A stretch of DNA of 64,000 bases from Oceanobacillus sojae. Lineage in GTDB: Bacteria; Bacillota; Bacilli; Bacillales; Amphibacillaceae. The DNA lies in NCBI RefSeq assembly GCF_900162665.1, contig NZ_LT727811.1, forward strand, positions 562,063 to 626,062, in the 5' to 3' direction. Made by a program: the position numbers and the translations under genes. The notes below the pieces were generated by a model that ran no database searches, was not told the DNA's origin, and was given only the letters and a program-made list of their open reading frames with translations. Position 1 is the first letter of the stretch; the number at the start of each line of letters is the position of its first letter. This document shows positions 55,647 to 64,000 of this stretch, in pieces.

Positions 55647-56853
55647 TTCCGTTCACCTCCCCGTTTCCGTTCAGCACTTGTTCATCACCTGCAAGTGCAC
55701 CGATAACGGAGCCTCTTACGATAATACCAATCAGTCTGCCATTATCGTCCACTACAGAGAGTGGCGCCTTTTGATCAGCCATCGGCTCAAATAAATCTGT
55801 CAGTAACGTATCCGCCTTAACCGTTGGTAAATCCGTTACCATGACATCTTCTATTGTTTTACCTTCTTTATTGGCTTCATCTGCCTGTTCTGCAGTTACA
55901 TAACCAAGTAATTTTTTCTTTTTATCTACCACATAAATCGTAGATACACCAAATTCTTTCATCTGTCTTAAAGCCACTTTTGGCCCTCTGTCAAGCCCTA
56001 CCGTTTCCGGCGGCTTCATAATATGTCCGGCTGTGAGCACCTTCGAACGGTCTACATCCTCTACGAATTTCTCAACATAGTCATTCGCAGGGTTCATTAA
56101 TATTTCTTCCGGTGTTCCAATCTGAACAATGGAACCATCCTTCATTAATGCAATCCGGTCTCCTATACGAAGTGCCTCATCCAGATCATGCGTAATAAAA
56201 ATGATTGTTTTCTGCATAGAATCCTGTATATCAATCAGTTCATCCTGCATGTCTTTACGGATAAGCGGATCAAGCGCAGAGAAAGCCTCGTCCATCAAAA
56301 GTACCTTCGGGTCATTTGCAAGTGCCCTGGCAAGACCGACACGCTGCTGCATCCCGCCGGATAATTGACCTGGCTTCTGATGCAGATAGCTTCCTAAACC
56401 GACCATATTCAGGGATTCTTCAGCCCGTTTTTCCCGTTCCGTCTTATCCATGCCTTGTATCTCTAATCCGAACGCTGCATTTTGCAGAATCGTGCGGTGC
56501 GGGAAAAGTGCAAATTGCTGGAATACCATTCCTAATTTTTGTCTGCGTACTTGTCTTAATGCCTTTTTATCTAATGTTGCTAATTCTTTTCCGTCAATAA
56601 TTATAGACCCTTCACTAGGCTCTATTAAACGATTTATCAACCGGACTAAAGTAGACTTACCGCTGCCTGAAAGCCCCATTATGACAAATATTTCTCCCTC
56701 TTCTACTGAGAAACTGGCACGATTTACTCCGACAGTATTTCCTGTCTTCTTCAATATCTCTTCTTTGGTCATACCCTGATCTAACATTTTGATAGATTGG
56801 CTGATGTTTTTACCAAAGATTTTAGACAGATTTTTTGCTTCAACTACTGCCAT
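55639..56853 (-). CDS. opuAA: Glycine betaine ABC ATPase OpuAA
   Basis: A 404-residue ATPase with Walker [10 protein letters not shown], signature [15 protein letters not shown], Walker [14 protein letters not shown], switch His in [10 protein letters not shown] and C-terminal CBS domains (about 280-395, with [27 protein letters not shown]). The N-terminal extension with [27 protein letters not shown] is typical of ProV/OpuAA. CBS domains couple transport to ionic strength in related proteins. First gene of the operon; its upstream region holds unusual palindromes. Confidence 0.94.
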   Translation of the reverse strand: MAVVEAKNLSKIFGKNISQSIKMLDQGMTKEEILKKTGNTVGVNRASFSVEEGEIFVIMGLSGSGKSTLVRLINRLIEPSEGSIIIDGKELATLDKKALRQVRRQKLGMVFQQFALFPHRTILQNAAFGLEIQGMDKTEREKRAEESLNMVGLGSYLHQKPGQLSGGMQQRVGLARALANDPKVLLMDEAFSALDPLIRKDMQDELIDIQDSMQKTIIFITHDLDEALRIGDRIALMKDGSIVQIGTPEEILMNPANDYVEKFVEDVDRSKVLTAGHIMKPPETVGLDRGPKVALRQMKEFGVSTIYVVDKKKKLLGYVTAEQADEANKEGKTIEDVMVTDLPTVKADTLLTDLFEPMADQKAPLSVVDDNGRLIGIIVRGSVIGALAGDEQVLNGNGEVNGNG

Positions 56854-56942
56854 GTAATCACCTCTTTATTTAATTTTGATTTAAAATACGTTTGAAGGTA
56901 AATTAATCTTTGGTACTCCCGAACCATTTATGCTGTAAACAA

Positions 56943-56994
56943 AAATAAATGAATCAACTATCGACTCATTTATTTTACGGCATCTATATAGATG
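56943..56994 (-). promoter_or_regulatory. Palindromic region upstream of opuA
   Basis: AAATAAATGA (56943-56952) and TCATTTATTT (56966-56975) form a ten-pair AT-rich stem followed on the minus strand by TTTTTG, resembling a terminator. Next to it lies the perfect palindrome CATCTATATAGATG (56981-56994). Both lie 90-140 bases in front of opuAA, where osmotic regulators often bind. Otherwise I see no gene in 56854-57216. Confidence 0.4.
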
Positions 56995-57216
56995 TGTTTA
57001 CCTTTTTCCAGGCAACTTTGTTTATTATAGGTAATTTTCGGAGAAATCTCAAACAGCCTGTAGCGCCGTTTCTCAAGAGTTTTAAGCAGTTTAACTCGTC
57101 TATGCCATAGAAGATGATCTTTTCTGCCTTTTCCTGCAGTTTACTTTTAAATACTCCCTTACATTACAATTCGGCATGTTTTATTGCTCTAATATTTCTA
57201 TTTATTTTCACTTTTA

Positions 57217-57744
57217 TTACATGTTTTTCAGATTATACTGTCTGTACTTGTTTAAAATATACAAAGCCAGTATTAGGATAAACGTGATTCCTCCCATAAT
57301 AATTCCACCGAGCAGAACCATTTTTAGCAAAGCCCAGCCTGCTTTTATATGTAAAATAAAGAAAACGATTAAAAAAATGCTGGAAAGAATCGTATATTTA
57401 CCAAGGAGGCGCCCTTCCTGATTCAATTGCTCCAGCAGCTGCTCCTCGTGGCCCTCCATTGGCGAAGCTTCCGGCGATCCCTGAAAAATCTCCATGTAAT
57501 CAAGTGCATCGACCAGTTCCCATTCTTCGTCTATTTGCGTTATATCTTCCTCTGTATTTTGAAAAGACTGAAAATCTATATGATACTGGACTTCCTTAGG
57601 CTCATCTTCTTTTAGTTGAAAAAGCAGGCCGCCCAATCGCAACTTCTCTACACTCCAGCCTTCTTTCGCAAGAGCTTCCAGTTTCTCTGTGCCCGTATTA
57701 TGGAAGAAGATTCTAGCAGGATTCCAAACAAATTTCTTTTTCAC
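57217..57744 (-). CDS. DUF2812-like membrane protein
   Basis: About 175 residues from GTG 57744, preceded by AGAGGTGG. N-terminal soluble part with the DUF2812 pattern (a segment LEALAKEGWSVEKLRLGGLLFQLKE followed by YHIDFQS and a glutamate-rich helix), then two membrane helices at about 120-140 and 146-168. Such proteins often lie beside PadR regulators, but none is seen here. Function unknown. Confidence 0.68.
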   Translation of the reverse strand: MKKKFVWNPARIFFHNTGTEKLEALAKEGWSVEKLRLGGLLFQLKEDEPKEVQYHIDFQSFQNTEEDITQIDEEWELVDALDYMEIFQGSPEASPMEGHEEQLLEQLNQEGRLLGKYTILSSIFLIVFFILHIKAGWALLKMVLLGGIIMGGITFILILALYILNKYRQYNLKNM

Positions 57745-58016
57745 GAAATTCCACCTCTTTATAATCACTTAATCATGATACTTATCTTAAATTATTTATC
57801 ATTATACTAGATTTTTAACAATCCTTCCTGCCTCTTATATAAGAAAGCATCAGATTCATTTAAATAAATCCTCTTGTATCAATTATTTACATTTTTCCGC
57901 AATTTTCAAAACTGTGTATCTTTTCACGTTTTTCAAATCAATTATATTTCTCTAAACTTTTTCATGATATAATCAAAACTGACCTATAACAACGAGAGAA
58001 AGGATGAAAAAACCCG

Positions 58017-58922
58017 ATGAGTCGTTCAAACGAATATATCGAAAAGCCGCAGACGGCTGTCAGGCCGCCTAATCCCCGACTTAAAAGCTGGAAAAGCGTC
58101 TTTAATAAACTTAAGAAAAATAAGTCGGCTGTTGTCGGCGGTATTTTAATCATTTTACTTATTATTATTGCTCTTGTCGGACCATACTTAACCCCTTATG
58201 ATCCTCTATATGATCAGGATGTCACCAATAAACTGGCTACACCAACTTCTGATCATTGGTTTGGAACAGATAACTTTGGAAGAGACATATTCAGCAGGGT
58301 AATTCAAGGAACTGGATTAACACTGATGATAGGTTTTTTCTCTATTTTACTTGGGGCAACTGTCGGGGTATTCCTCGGTATTATCGCAGGATATTATGGG
58401 AAACGGACAGACAGCATTATCATGCGGATAATGGATGTACTATTAGCATTCCCTAGTATTCTATTAGCATTAACTATTGTAACAGTGCTGGGCGGAAACA
58501 TGTTTAACGTCATCATTGCTGTTGCTGTTTCGTCTGTACCTATCTTTGCCAGAATTGTTCGGGGATCTACTTTATCTGTGAAAAAGCTGGAATATATTGA
58601 TGCTATGAGAGCATTGGGAGCCAGCGACTCCAGAATTATTTTCAAACATATTTTACCTAATATCACCTCTCCAATAATCGTTCAAGCTACGTTAAGTATT
58701 GCTACAGCGATTCTATCAGCCAGTGGACTTTCCTTTTTAGGTTTGGGTGCACAGCCTCCTACACCAGAATGGGGAGCAATGCTGAGTGACGGCAGAAACT
58801 ATTTATACAACGCCCCCCATGTGGCATTATTCCCGGGGCTTGCTATTGTCGTAGCTGTATTAGCATTTAACTTACTTGGAGATGGATTACGTGATGCATT
58901 TGATCCAAAAACGAGAGAATAG
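58017..58922 (+). CDS. Peptide ABC transporter permease (DppC/OppC type)
   Basis: A 301-residue permease. A basic cytoplasmic N-terminus with LKSWKSVFNKLKKNKSAVVGG, TM1, GTDNFGRDIFSRVI, and the EAA loop EYIDAMRALGASDSRIIFKHILPNITSP. The C-terminal LGLGAQPPTPEWGAMLSDGRNYL is typical of DppC. It precedes the DppB-type gene, reversing the usual B-C order. No binding-protein gene accompanies this set in the window. Confidence 0.92.
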   Translation: MSRSNEYIEKPQTAVRPPNPRLKSWKSVFNKLKKNKSAVVGGILIILLIIIALVGPYLTPYDPLYDQDVTNKLATPTSDHWFGTDNFGRDIFSRVIQGTGLTLMIGFFSILLGATVGVFLGIIAGYYGKRTDSIIMRIMDVLLAFPSILLALTIVTVLGGNMFNVIIAVAVSSVPIFARIVRGSTLSVKKLEYIDAMRALGASDSRIIFKHILPNITSPIIVQATLSIATAILSASGLSFLGLGAQPPTPEWGAMLSDGRNYLYNAPHVALFPGLAIVVAVLAFNLLGDGLRDAFDPKTRE

Positions 58923-58938
58923 AAAGAGGTGAACCATT

Positions 58939-59895
58939 TTGTTTCAATTTATCATTCGACGTATTTTACAAACGATACCCGTCTTAATTGGTGTATCTAT
59001 TATCGTATTTAGCATGATGCATTTGGTTCCCGGGGACCCTGCACAAGTAATTGCCGGCGAAGGTGCTCCACAGGAACAAATTGATAATATCAGAGAACGG
59101 CTGGGTTTAAATGATCCGCTTCCAAAACAGTACTTAGATTATGTAACCAACGCTGTTCAAGGTGATTTGGGAACTTCGATGCGAAGCGGACGGGATGTTT
59201 CATCTGAAATCGGCGCCAGATTTTGGGTAACTGTTGAACTGGCCTTTTATAGTACAGTATTAGCTGTCTTTGTAGGATTAATTGTCGGTATTATTTCTGC
59301 AACACGTAAATATTCTGCAATTGATACAACACTCATGCTGGCAGCTTTATTCGGTTTATCCATGCCAAACTTTTGGCTTGGGTTAATGTTAATTCAATGG
59401 TTTGCAATTGGAATTGATTTACCATCGTGGGTTCCATTCTTTAGTGACACGGCCTGGTTCAGTCCTTCAGGCTGGGGCAGCTTCAGTCAGGTTGTCCTGC
59501 CTGTTATCACATTAGGTACAAGCAGTGCTGCCATTATTGCACGTATGACCCGCTCCAGCATGCTGGATGTTATTGGACAGGATTATATCCGGACTGCCCG
59601 TGCCAAAGGGGTTAAAGAACAAATCGTTATTTATCGGCACGCATTGAAAAATGCGCTGATTCCTATTGTTACCGTGGTTGGTTTACAGTTCGGCGGACTT
59701 CTGGGAGGAGCTGTATTAACAGAGTCTGTATTCGCTGTTAACGGAATGGGTAAATTAATTATTGATTCGATTCAAGCCCGTGATTTCCCGGTTGTTCAAG
59801 GTACTATTTTAGTTGCGTCACTTCTTTTCGTTTTTGTAAACTTAGTTGTAGACGTCGCTTACCGTTTCCTGAACAAACGCATTGATTTAGACTAG
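58939..59895 (+). CDS. Peptide ABC transporter permease (DppB/OppB type)
   Basis: A 318-residue permease from TTG 58939, preceded by AAGAGGTG. It has FIIRRILQTIPVLIGVSIIVF, MMHLVPGDPAQVIAGEGAP, RERLGLNDPLPKQYLDY and the EAA loop (QDYIRTARAKGVKEQIVIYRHALKNALIP). About six membrane helices. Forms the translocation pore with the DppC-type subunit. Confidence 0.92.
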   Translation: MFQFIIRRILQTIPVLIGVSIIVFSMMHLVPGDPAQVIAGEGAPQEQIDNIRERLGLNDPLPKQYLDYVTNAVQGDLGTSMRSGRDVSSEIGARFWVTVELAFYSTVLAVFVGLIVGIISATRKYSAIDTTLMLAALFGLSMPNFWLGLMLIQWFAIGIDLPSWVPFFSDTAWFSPSGWGSFSQVVLPVITLGTSSAAIIARMTRSSMLDVIGQDYIRTARAKGVKEQIVIYRHALKNALIPIVTVVGLQFGGLLGGAVLTESVFAVNGMGKLIIDSIQARDFPVVQGTILVASLLFVFVNLVVDVAYRFLNKRIDLD

Positions 59896-59935
59896 TATTC
59901 TCTAATTACTAGATTTTAGAAAGGAGCTGCTTACT

Positions 59936-60982
59936 ATGACAGGTGCACCTGACACTTCATATGATAATATATTAGAAATTAAAAATTTACAGACTTCTTT
60001 CTTTACTAAAGATTTAGAAGTAAAGGCTGTAGACGGTGTTTCATTTAGTATTCCAAAAGGAAAAGTACTAGGTGTTGTTGGGGAATCTGGTTCCGGTAAA
60101 AGTATTACCTCCCTATCTATTCTTCGCCTAATTGAAGAACCAGGGAAGGTCAAAGGAGGAGAGATTCTCTTCAAGGGAGAAAATCTCTTAGATAAAAGCG
60201 AAGCACAGATGCGTAAAATCCGTGGTAATGAAATATCAATGATTTTTCAGGAACCAATGACTTCTCTTAATCCAACCTTTACTGTTGGACAGCAAATTGG
60301 AGAATCATTCCGTATCCACCAGGGACTCAGTAAGAAAGAAGCAAAGAAAAAATCGGTTGATATGTTAAAGCTTGTAGGAATTCCTTCTCCGGAAAAACGC
60401 GTCGACCAATATCCTTTTGAATTATCCGGCGGAATGCGTCAACGTGTAATGATTGCCATTGCCCTTGCATGTAACCCTGATTTACTTATTGCTGATGAAC
60501 CGACAACAGCCCTGGATGTAACCATTCAGGCACAAATTTTAGATTTAATGAAAGATTTGCAGGAAAAATTGGATATGGGTATTTTATTAATTACGCATGA
60601 CTTGGGAGTTGTTGCCGAGACCTGTGATTATGTTGCTGTTATGTATTGCGGTAAAGTAGTTGAATTTACTGATAAGAAAACATTATTCACGAAACCAAAA
60701 CATCCATACACTGTCGGCTTAATGGAATCTATTCCACAGTACGATCAAGATGTTGAAGGAGACTTAGCAGTTATAAAAGGATCTGTTCCCAGTCCCGCAG
60801 ATATGCCTGAAGGCTGCCGTTTTGCGCCAAGATGCCCATTCGCAACCGACTTATGCCGAAATAAATTACCTGATTTGGAAACAGATGAAGATGGTAACCA
60901 GATTCGTTGCTGGATTTATTCTGATGAATGGGATGGAGATCCGGAGGTGAACGTTTATGAGCGATCAGAAAGTACTTCTTAA
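59936..60982 (+). CDS. Peptide ABC transporter ATPase (DppD/OppD type)
   Basis: A 348-residue ATPase with GESGSGKS (Walker A), LSGGMRQRVMIAIAL (signature), LLIADEPTTALDV (Walker B) and ITHDL (switch His). The C-terminal oligopeptide domain contains CRFAPRCPFATDLCR, the cysteine cluster of the DppD/OppD branch. It overlaps the OppF-type gene by 26 bases. Confidence 0.94.
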   Translation: MTGAPDTSYDNILEIKNLQTSFFTKDLEVKAVDGVSFSIPKGKVLGVVGESGSGKSITSLSILRLIEEPGKVKGGEILFKGENLLDKSEAQMRKIRGNEISMIFQEPMTSLNPTFTVGQQIGESFRIHQGLSKKEAKKKSVDMLKLVGIPSPEKRVDQYPFELSGGMRQRVMIAIALACNPDLLIADEPTTALDVTIQAQILDLMKDLQEKLDMGILLITHDLGVVAETCDYVAVMYCGKVVEFTDKKTLFTKPKHPYTVGLMESIPQYDQDVEGDLAVIKGSVPSPADMPEGCRFAPRCPFATDLCRNKLPDLETDEDGNQIRCWIYSDEWDGDPEVNVYERSESTS

Positions 60983-61979
60983 AGTAAATGAATTAAAGCA
61001 ATATTTCCCGATTAAAGGCGGGATTTTCGGACGAACCATTAACCACGTAAAGGCAGTAGACGATGTATCCTTTGAAATTTTTGAAGGAGAAACACTTAGT
61101 ATTGTAGGGGAATCCGGCTGCGGGAAATCAACAACTGGCCGGGCGATTCTCCGGCTAGATGAGCCGACTGCAGGAGAAGTAGAATTCGATAATACCAATA
61201 TTCTTGAGCTGAACAAAAAAGAAATGAATAAATTCCGTAAAGATATGCAGATTATCTTCCAGGATCCATATGCTTCGATTAACCCCCGTCATACTGTACG
61301 ACAAATCTTAACAGAAGCGATGGAAATTCAAAATGCTGTACCGAGAAAAGAAAGAAATGACCGTGTCAAAGAATTAATGGACACAGTTGGTCTCGGACCG
61401 CACCAGGCAGACCGGTATCCGCATGAGTTCAGTGGCGGACAGCGGCAGCGTATCGGAATTGCCCGGGCATTATCAGTAAATCCAAGGTTAATTATTGCAG
61501 ATGAAGCCGTTTCTGCGCTTGATGTATCTATTCAGGCTCAGGTAATCAACCTGTTAAAGAAACTGCAGCGCGATTTTAAATTAACATATCTTTTCATTTC
61601 TCATGATTTAGGTGTGGTCCGTCATATTTCCGATCGAATTATAGTGATGTATTTAGGAAAAGTAGTCGAAATAGCAGATAAAAATTCACTATTTACAAAT
61701 AATATGCATCCTTATACAAAGGCTCTGCTATCCGCTATACCTAGTACAGACGTTGAGAAGAAAAAAGAACGCATTATGTTAAAGGGAGACGTACCTTCTC
61801 CGATTGATCCTCCAGAAGGCTGCCGTTTCCATACCCGCTGTCCATTTGCAACGGATTTATGCCGCACAAAAGTACCTGAACTTCGTAACACAGAAGGTAT
61901 GAAGGACGGCCATCGTGCAGCTTGTCACCATATGGAAGCTATCCGTTCCGGTGAGCATCAGCCAAAGGTACATGCTTAA
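60957..61979 (+). CDS. Peptide ABC transporter ATPase (DppF/OppF type)
   Basis: A 340-residue ATPase; GESGCGKST, FSGGQRQRIGIARAL, LIIADEAVSALDV and ISHDL are intact, and a C-terminal CRFHTRCPFATDLCR cysteine cluster is present. Note GxxDEAVSALD rather than the usual DEPVSALD: Pro after DE is Ala, a small departure in Walker B. It starts inside the OppD-type gene. Completes a C-B-D-F operon. Confidence 0.93.
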   Translation: MSDQKVLLKVNELKQYFPIKGGIFGRTINHVKAVDDVSFEIFEGETLSIVGESGCGKSTTGRAILRLDEPTAGEVEFDNTNILELNKKEMNKFRKDMQIIFQDPYASINPRHTVRQILTEAMEIQNAVPRKERNDRVKELMDTVGLGPHQADRYPHEFSGGQRQRIGIARALSVNPRLIIADEAVSALDVSIQAQVINLLKKLQRDFKLTYLFISHDLGVVRHISDRIIVMYLGKVVEIADKNSLFTNNMHPYTKALLSAIPSTDVEKKKERIMLKGDVPSPIDPPEGCRFHTRCPFATDLCRTKVPELRNTEGMKDGHRAACHHMEAIRSGEHQPKVHA

Positions 61980-62106
61980 GTAATTTATATAAGCAGGCGT
62001 GAAGAGATTTTATATTTGCTTGTTATGTATGATTATAATCAAAATAGAGCAAACCCTCATACTTTCCGTTAGTGAAAGCATGACCTTCTATACATGATTA
62101 CCACTT

Positions 62107-62155
62107 AAATACCCCGTATCAAACCAGCAAAAGCTTGGTTCGATACGGGGTATTT
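62107..62155. terminator. Bidirectional terminator between two opp gene sets
   Basis: AAATACCCCGTATC and GATACGGGGTATTT form a 14-pair stem with further inner pairing (ACCA/TGGT). It lies between converging OppF genes. Confidence 0.8.
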
Positions 62156-62172
62156 AAGCGGGTTTAAAATGT

Positions 62173-63114
62173 TTACTTTTTATGATTATAGTTTGCTTTA
62201 TATTGTTCAAACTCTTTTTCTGAGCAGTTAACAAAATGTCCTGGAGAAATTTCACGCATGCGGACATCCTCTCCATCCTCATACTGATGAATGTCTGGAC
62301 GGTATGCCTTCCGTTTCCTTGAGCGTTCATATTCCGGATCTGGGAGTGGTATGGCGGAAAGCAGTGATTGCGTGTAGGGATGAACCGGATTCCGATACAA
62401 ATCATCTGCAGGTGCCAGCTCAACCAATTTTCCGAAGTACATGACGCCGATCCGATCACTGATATATTTGACCATGGATAAATCATGGGCGATAAACAAA
62501 TAGGTTAATCCACGTTCTTTTTGCAATTTTTTCAGCAGGTTAACTACCTGTGCCTGAATGGATACATCCAATGCTGATATTGGTTCGTCAGCGATAATAA
62601 ATTCCGGCTCTACTGCAAGCGCACGGGCAATTCCGATACGTTGCCGCTGTCCTCCGGAAAATTCATGCGGATAACGGTTCGCGTGCTCCTTATTCAGACC
62701 TACTGTTTTCAGAAGCTTGTAAACCTTCTCTGATCGTTCTTTTGGTGATTTAGCCAGACCATGAATATCGATACCCTCTGCAATAATATCAGATATCTTC
62801 ATTCTCGGATTTAAGGATGCGTAAGGGTCTTGGAAAATCATCTGCATTTTCCGGTTAAATTCTTTTAGTTGCTTTCCAGATTTCTTTCCATGAACATTTA
62901 CACCATCGTATAAAACTTCTCCGCCTGTAGCATTATACAAACGAATCAACGTTCTCCCTGTTGTTGACTTTCCACAGCCTGATTCGCCAACCAGCCCCAG
63001 TGTCTCACCTTTATAAATATCAAAGCTTATATCATCAACAGCCCGTACTTCTTTGGGCTTGCCGATATTAAAATATTGCTTCAGGTTTTTTACCTCTAAC
63101 AATTTCTCTGCCAT
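62173..63114 (-). CDS. Oligopeptide ABC transporter ATPase (OppF type, second set)
   Basis: A 313-residue ATPase with GESGCGKST, FSGGQRQRIGIARAL, FIIADEPISALDV and IAHDLSMV. The C-terminus reads SPGHFVNCSEKEF, the OppF style, without the CRF-x-CPF cysteine cluster of the first set. The start (ATG 63114) lies one base from the OppD-type stop. With it this forms a second peptide importer, of the AppF/OppF kind. Confidence 0.92.
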   Translation of the reverse strand: MAEKLLEVKNLKQYFNIGKPKEVRAVDDISFDIYKGETLGLVGESGCGKSTTGRTLIRLYNATGGEVLYDGVNVHGKKSGKQLKEFNRKMQMIFQDPYASLNPRMKISDIIAEGIDIHGLAKSPKERSEKVYKLLKTVGLNKEHANRYPHEFSGGQRQRIGIARALAVEPEFIIADEPISALDVSIQAQVVNLLKKLQKERGLTYLFIAHDLSMVKYISDRIGVMYFGKLVELAPADDLYRNPVHPYTQSLLSAIPLPDPEYERSRKRKAYRPDIHQYEDGEDVRMREISPGHFVNCSEKEFEQYKANYNHKK

Positions 63115-63115
63115 C

Positions 63116-64000
63116 TTACTTGTCCCCCTTTATAGAAGCGTGGAACTTGGCCTGCCGCTCTTGAACTGCCAATGGGGGCTCTACTTTAGGTGCATCTGGA
63201 TGCAGCAGCCAGGTTGCCGCATAATGCGTGTCGGATACTTTAAACATTGGCGGCTGTTCTTCTTTATCTATTTTCATAGCATAAGGATTTCTTGGTGCAA
63301 ACGCATCTCCCTTAGGTGGATGGAGTAGATCCGGCGGTGTACCGGGAATCACAAACAGCTCCTCATCCTGTGAATCCAGACTCGGCATCGAGCTGATTAA
63401 TCCCCATGTATATGGGTGCTGTGGATTATAGAATATTTCATCTACAGTTCCAACTTCGACAATCTTGCCGCCATACATAACTGCTACACGATCAGCAACA
63501 TTGGCTACGACACCTAAATCATGCGTAATAAATATAATAGATGTTTCAATTTTCTTTTGCAGATCCTTCATCAAATCCAGTATTTGCCCTTGTATCGTTA
63601 CATCCAGAGCAGTTGTCGGTTCATCAGCAATTAATACTTTTGGTGCACAAGCCAGCGCAATAGCGATAACCACACGCTGTCTCATTCCACCTGAAAATTG
63701 ATGCGGATATTGTTTTAAACGCGTCTCCGGTTTTGGAATACCAACTAAATCCAGTAATTTTATGGCGCGTTCCGCTGCTTCTTTTTTACCTAAATTTCGA
63801 TGCTTGATTAATGGTTCCATAATCTGTTTGCCAATCGTCATCGTAGGGTTCAGTGACGTCATTGGATCCTGGAAGATCATTGAAATATCCTTCCCGCGGA
63901 TTTTTTGCATTTTCTTTTCAGACGCCGTTGCAAGATTTTCCCCGTTAAAAAGAATCTCTCCTGATTTAATTTCAGAATTCCCTTGCGGCAGCAATCTCAT
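63116..64000 (-). CDS. Oligopeptide ABC transporter ATPase (OppD type, partial)
   Basis: The frame runs from the right edge to a stop at 63116. The start is not in the window: the family start and Walker A should lie upstream of 64000. Visible: DISMIFQDPMTSLNP (Q-loop), FSGGMRQRVVIAIAL, VLIADEPTTALDV and ITHDL. The C-terminal GDAFAPRNPYAM has Asn where the cysteine cluster would be, as in OppD/AppD of bacilli. Other components are outside the window. Confidence 0.9.
   Translation of the reverse strand: MRLLPQGNSEIKSGEILFNGENLATASEKKMQKIRGKDISMIFQDPMTSLNPTMTIGKQIMEPLIKHRNLGKKEAAERAIKLLDLVGIPKPETRLKQYPHQFSGGMRQRVVIAIALACAPKVLIADEPTTALDVTIQGQILDLMKDLQKKIETSIIFITHDLGVVANVADRVAVMYGGKIVEVGTVDEIFYNPQHPYTWGLISSMPSLDSQDEELFVIPGTPPDLLHPPKGDAFAPRNPYAMKIDKEEQPPMFKVSDTHYAATWLLHPDAPKVEPPLAVQERQAKFHASIKGDK

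Overview
The window is AT-rich DNA from a low-GC Gram-positive of the Bacillaceae. The gene set and order (purA, then walR-walK-walH-walI-walJ, then htrA), the opuA glycine betaine transporter, AGGAGG-type ribosome sites, many lipoproteins, CcpA/HPrK-type carbon control and hairpin-plus-T-run terminators all fit. An Oceanobacillus- or Virgibacillus-like halotolerant bacterium is the best guess, but genus is inference. In B. subtilis the purA-wal region lies close to oriC, so this window is probably origin-proximal.

Layout. 1-3.4 kb: a peptide-type ABC binding lipoprotein cut by the left edge, a MarR regulator, an MFS exporter and a short 56-codon gene with its own promoter and terminator. 3.5-9.1 kb: a chemoreceptor and a response regulator / ABC transporter / histidine kinase module of antimicrobial-peptide-resistance type, with four phased TTAAG repeats in front of the transporter genes. 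9.2-11.7 kb: pheA plus a DAACS symporter behind a complete transcription attenuator with a Phe-rich leader peptide. 11.8-17.3 kb: an AlkD-like repair protein, LysR divergent from a CofE-like protein, a pRiA4b ORF-3-like protein, and rlmH.

17.4-27.6 kb: a hexuronate operon (TRAP transporter, UxaC, UxuA, UxuB, a YiaK-like reductase, two further dehydrogenases, a GntR regulator). 27.8-30.7 kb: a HAD phosphatase and pyruvate oxidase. 30.7-37.4 kb: a licBCAH-licR type beta-glucoside PTS locus with a cre site and a perfect palindrome, next to a divergent HPr kinase. 37.6-44.3 kb: a CNNM/CBS protein, a TraB-family membrane protein, GNAT, a secreted DUF3889-like protein, an ABC exporter, a DoxX-like protein and a cluster of DnaA boxes. 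The 17.3-44.3 kb block separates rlmH from htrA, which lie close together in B. subtilis, so it looks like an accessory insertion.

44.3-53.6 kb: htrA, walJ-walI-walH-walK-walR and purA (core). 53.7-57.8 kb: opuA operon and a DUF2812 protein. 58.0-64.0 kb: two oligopeptide ABC transporter gene sets facing each other, the second cut by the right edge.

Short repeats occur between genes: a family bounded by TGTTCAAAAAG arms (15.3, 40.2, 40.4 and half of one at 45.7 kb) and one copy of a GC-richer structured repeat at 41.5 kb. The strongest unusual signal is the pheA leader: sigma-A promoter, 17-residue leader peptide ending in FFFSYF, and mutually exclusive 1:2, 2:3 and 3:4 hairpins, an enterobacterial-style attenuator in a Bacillaceae genome.
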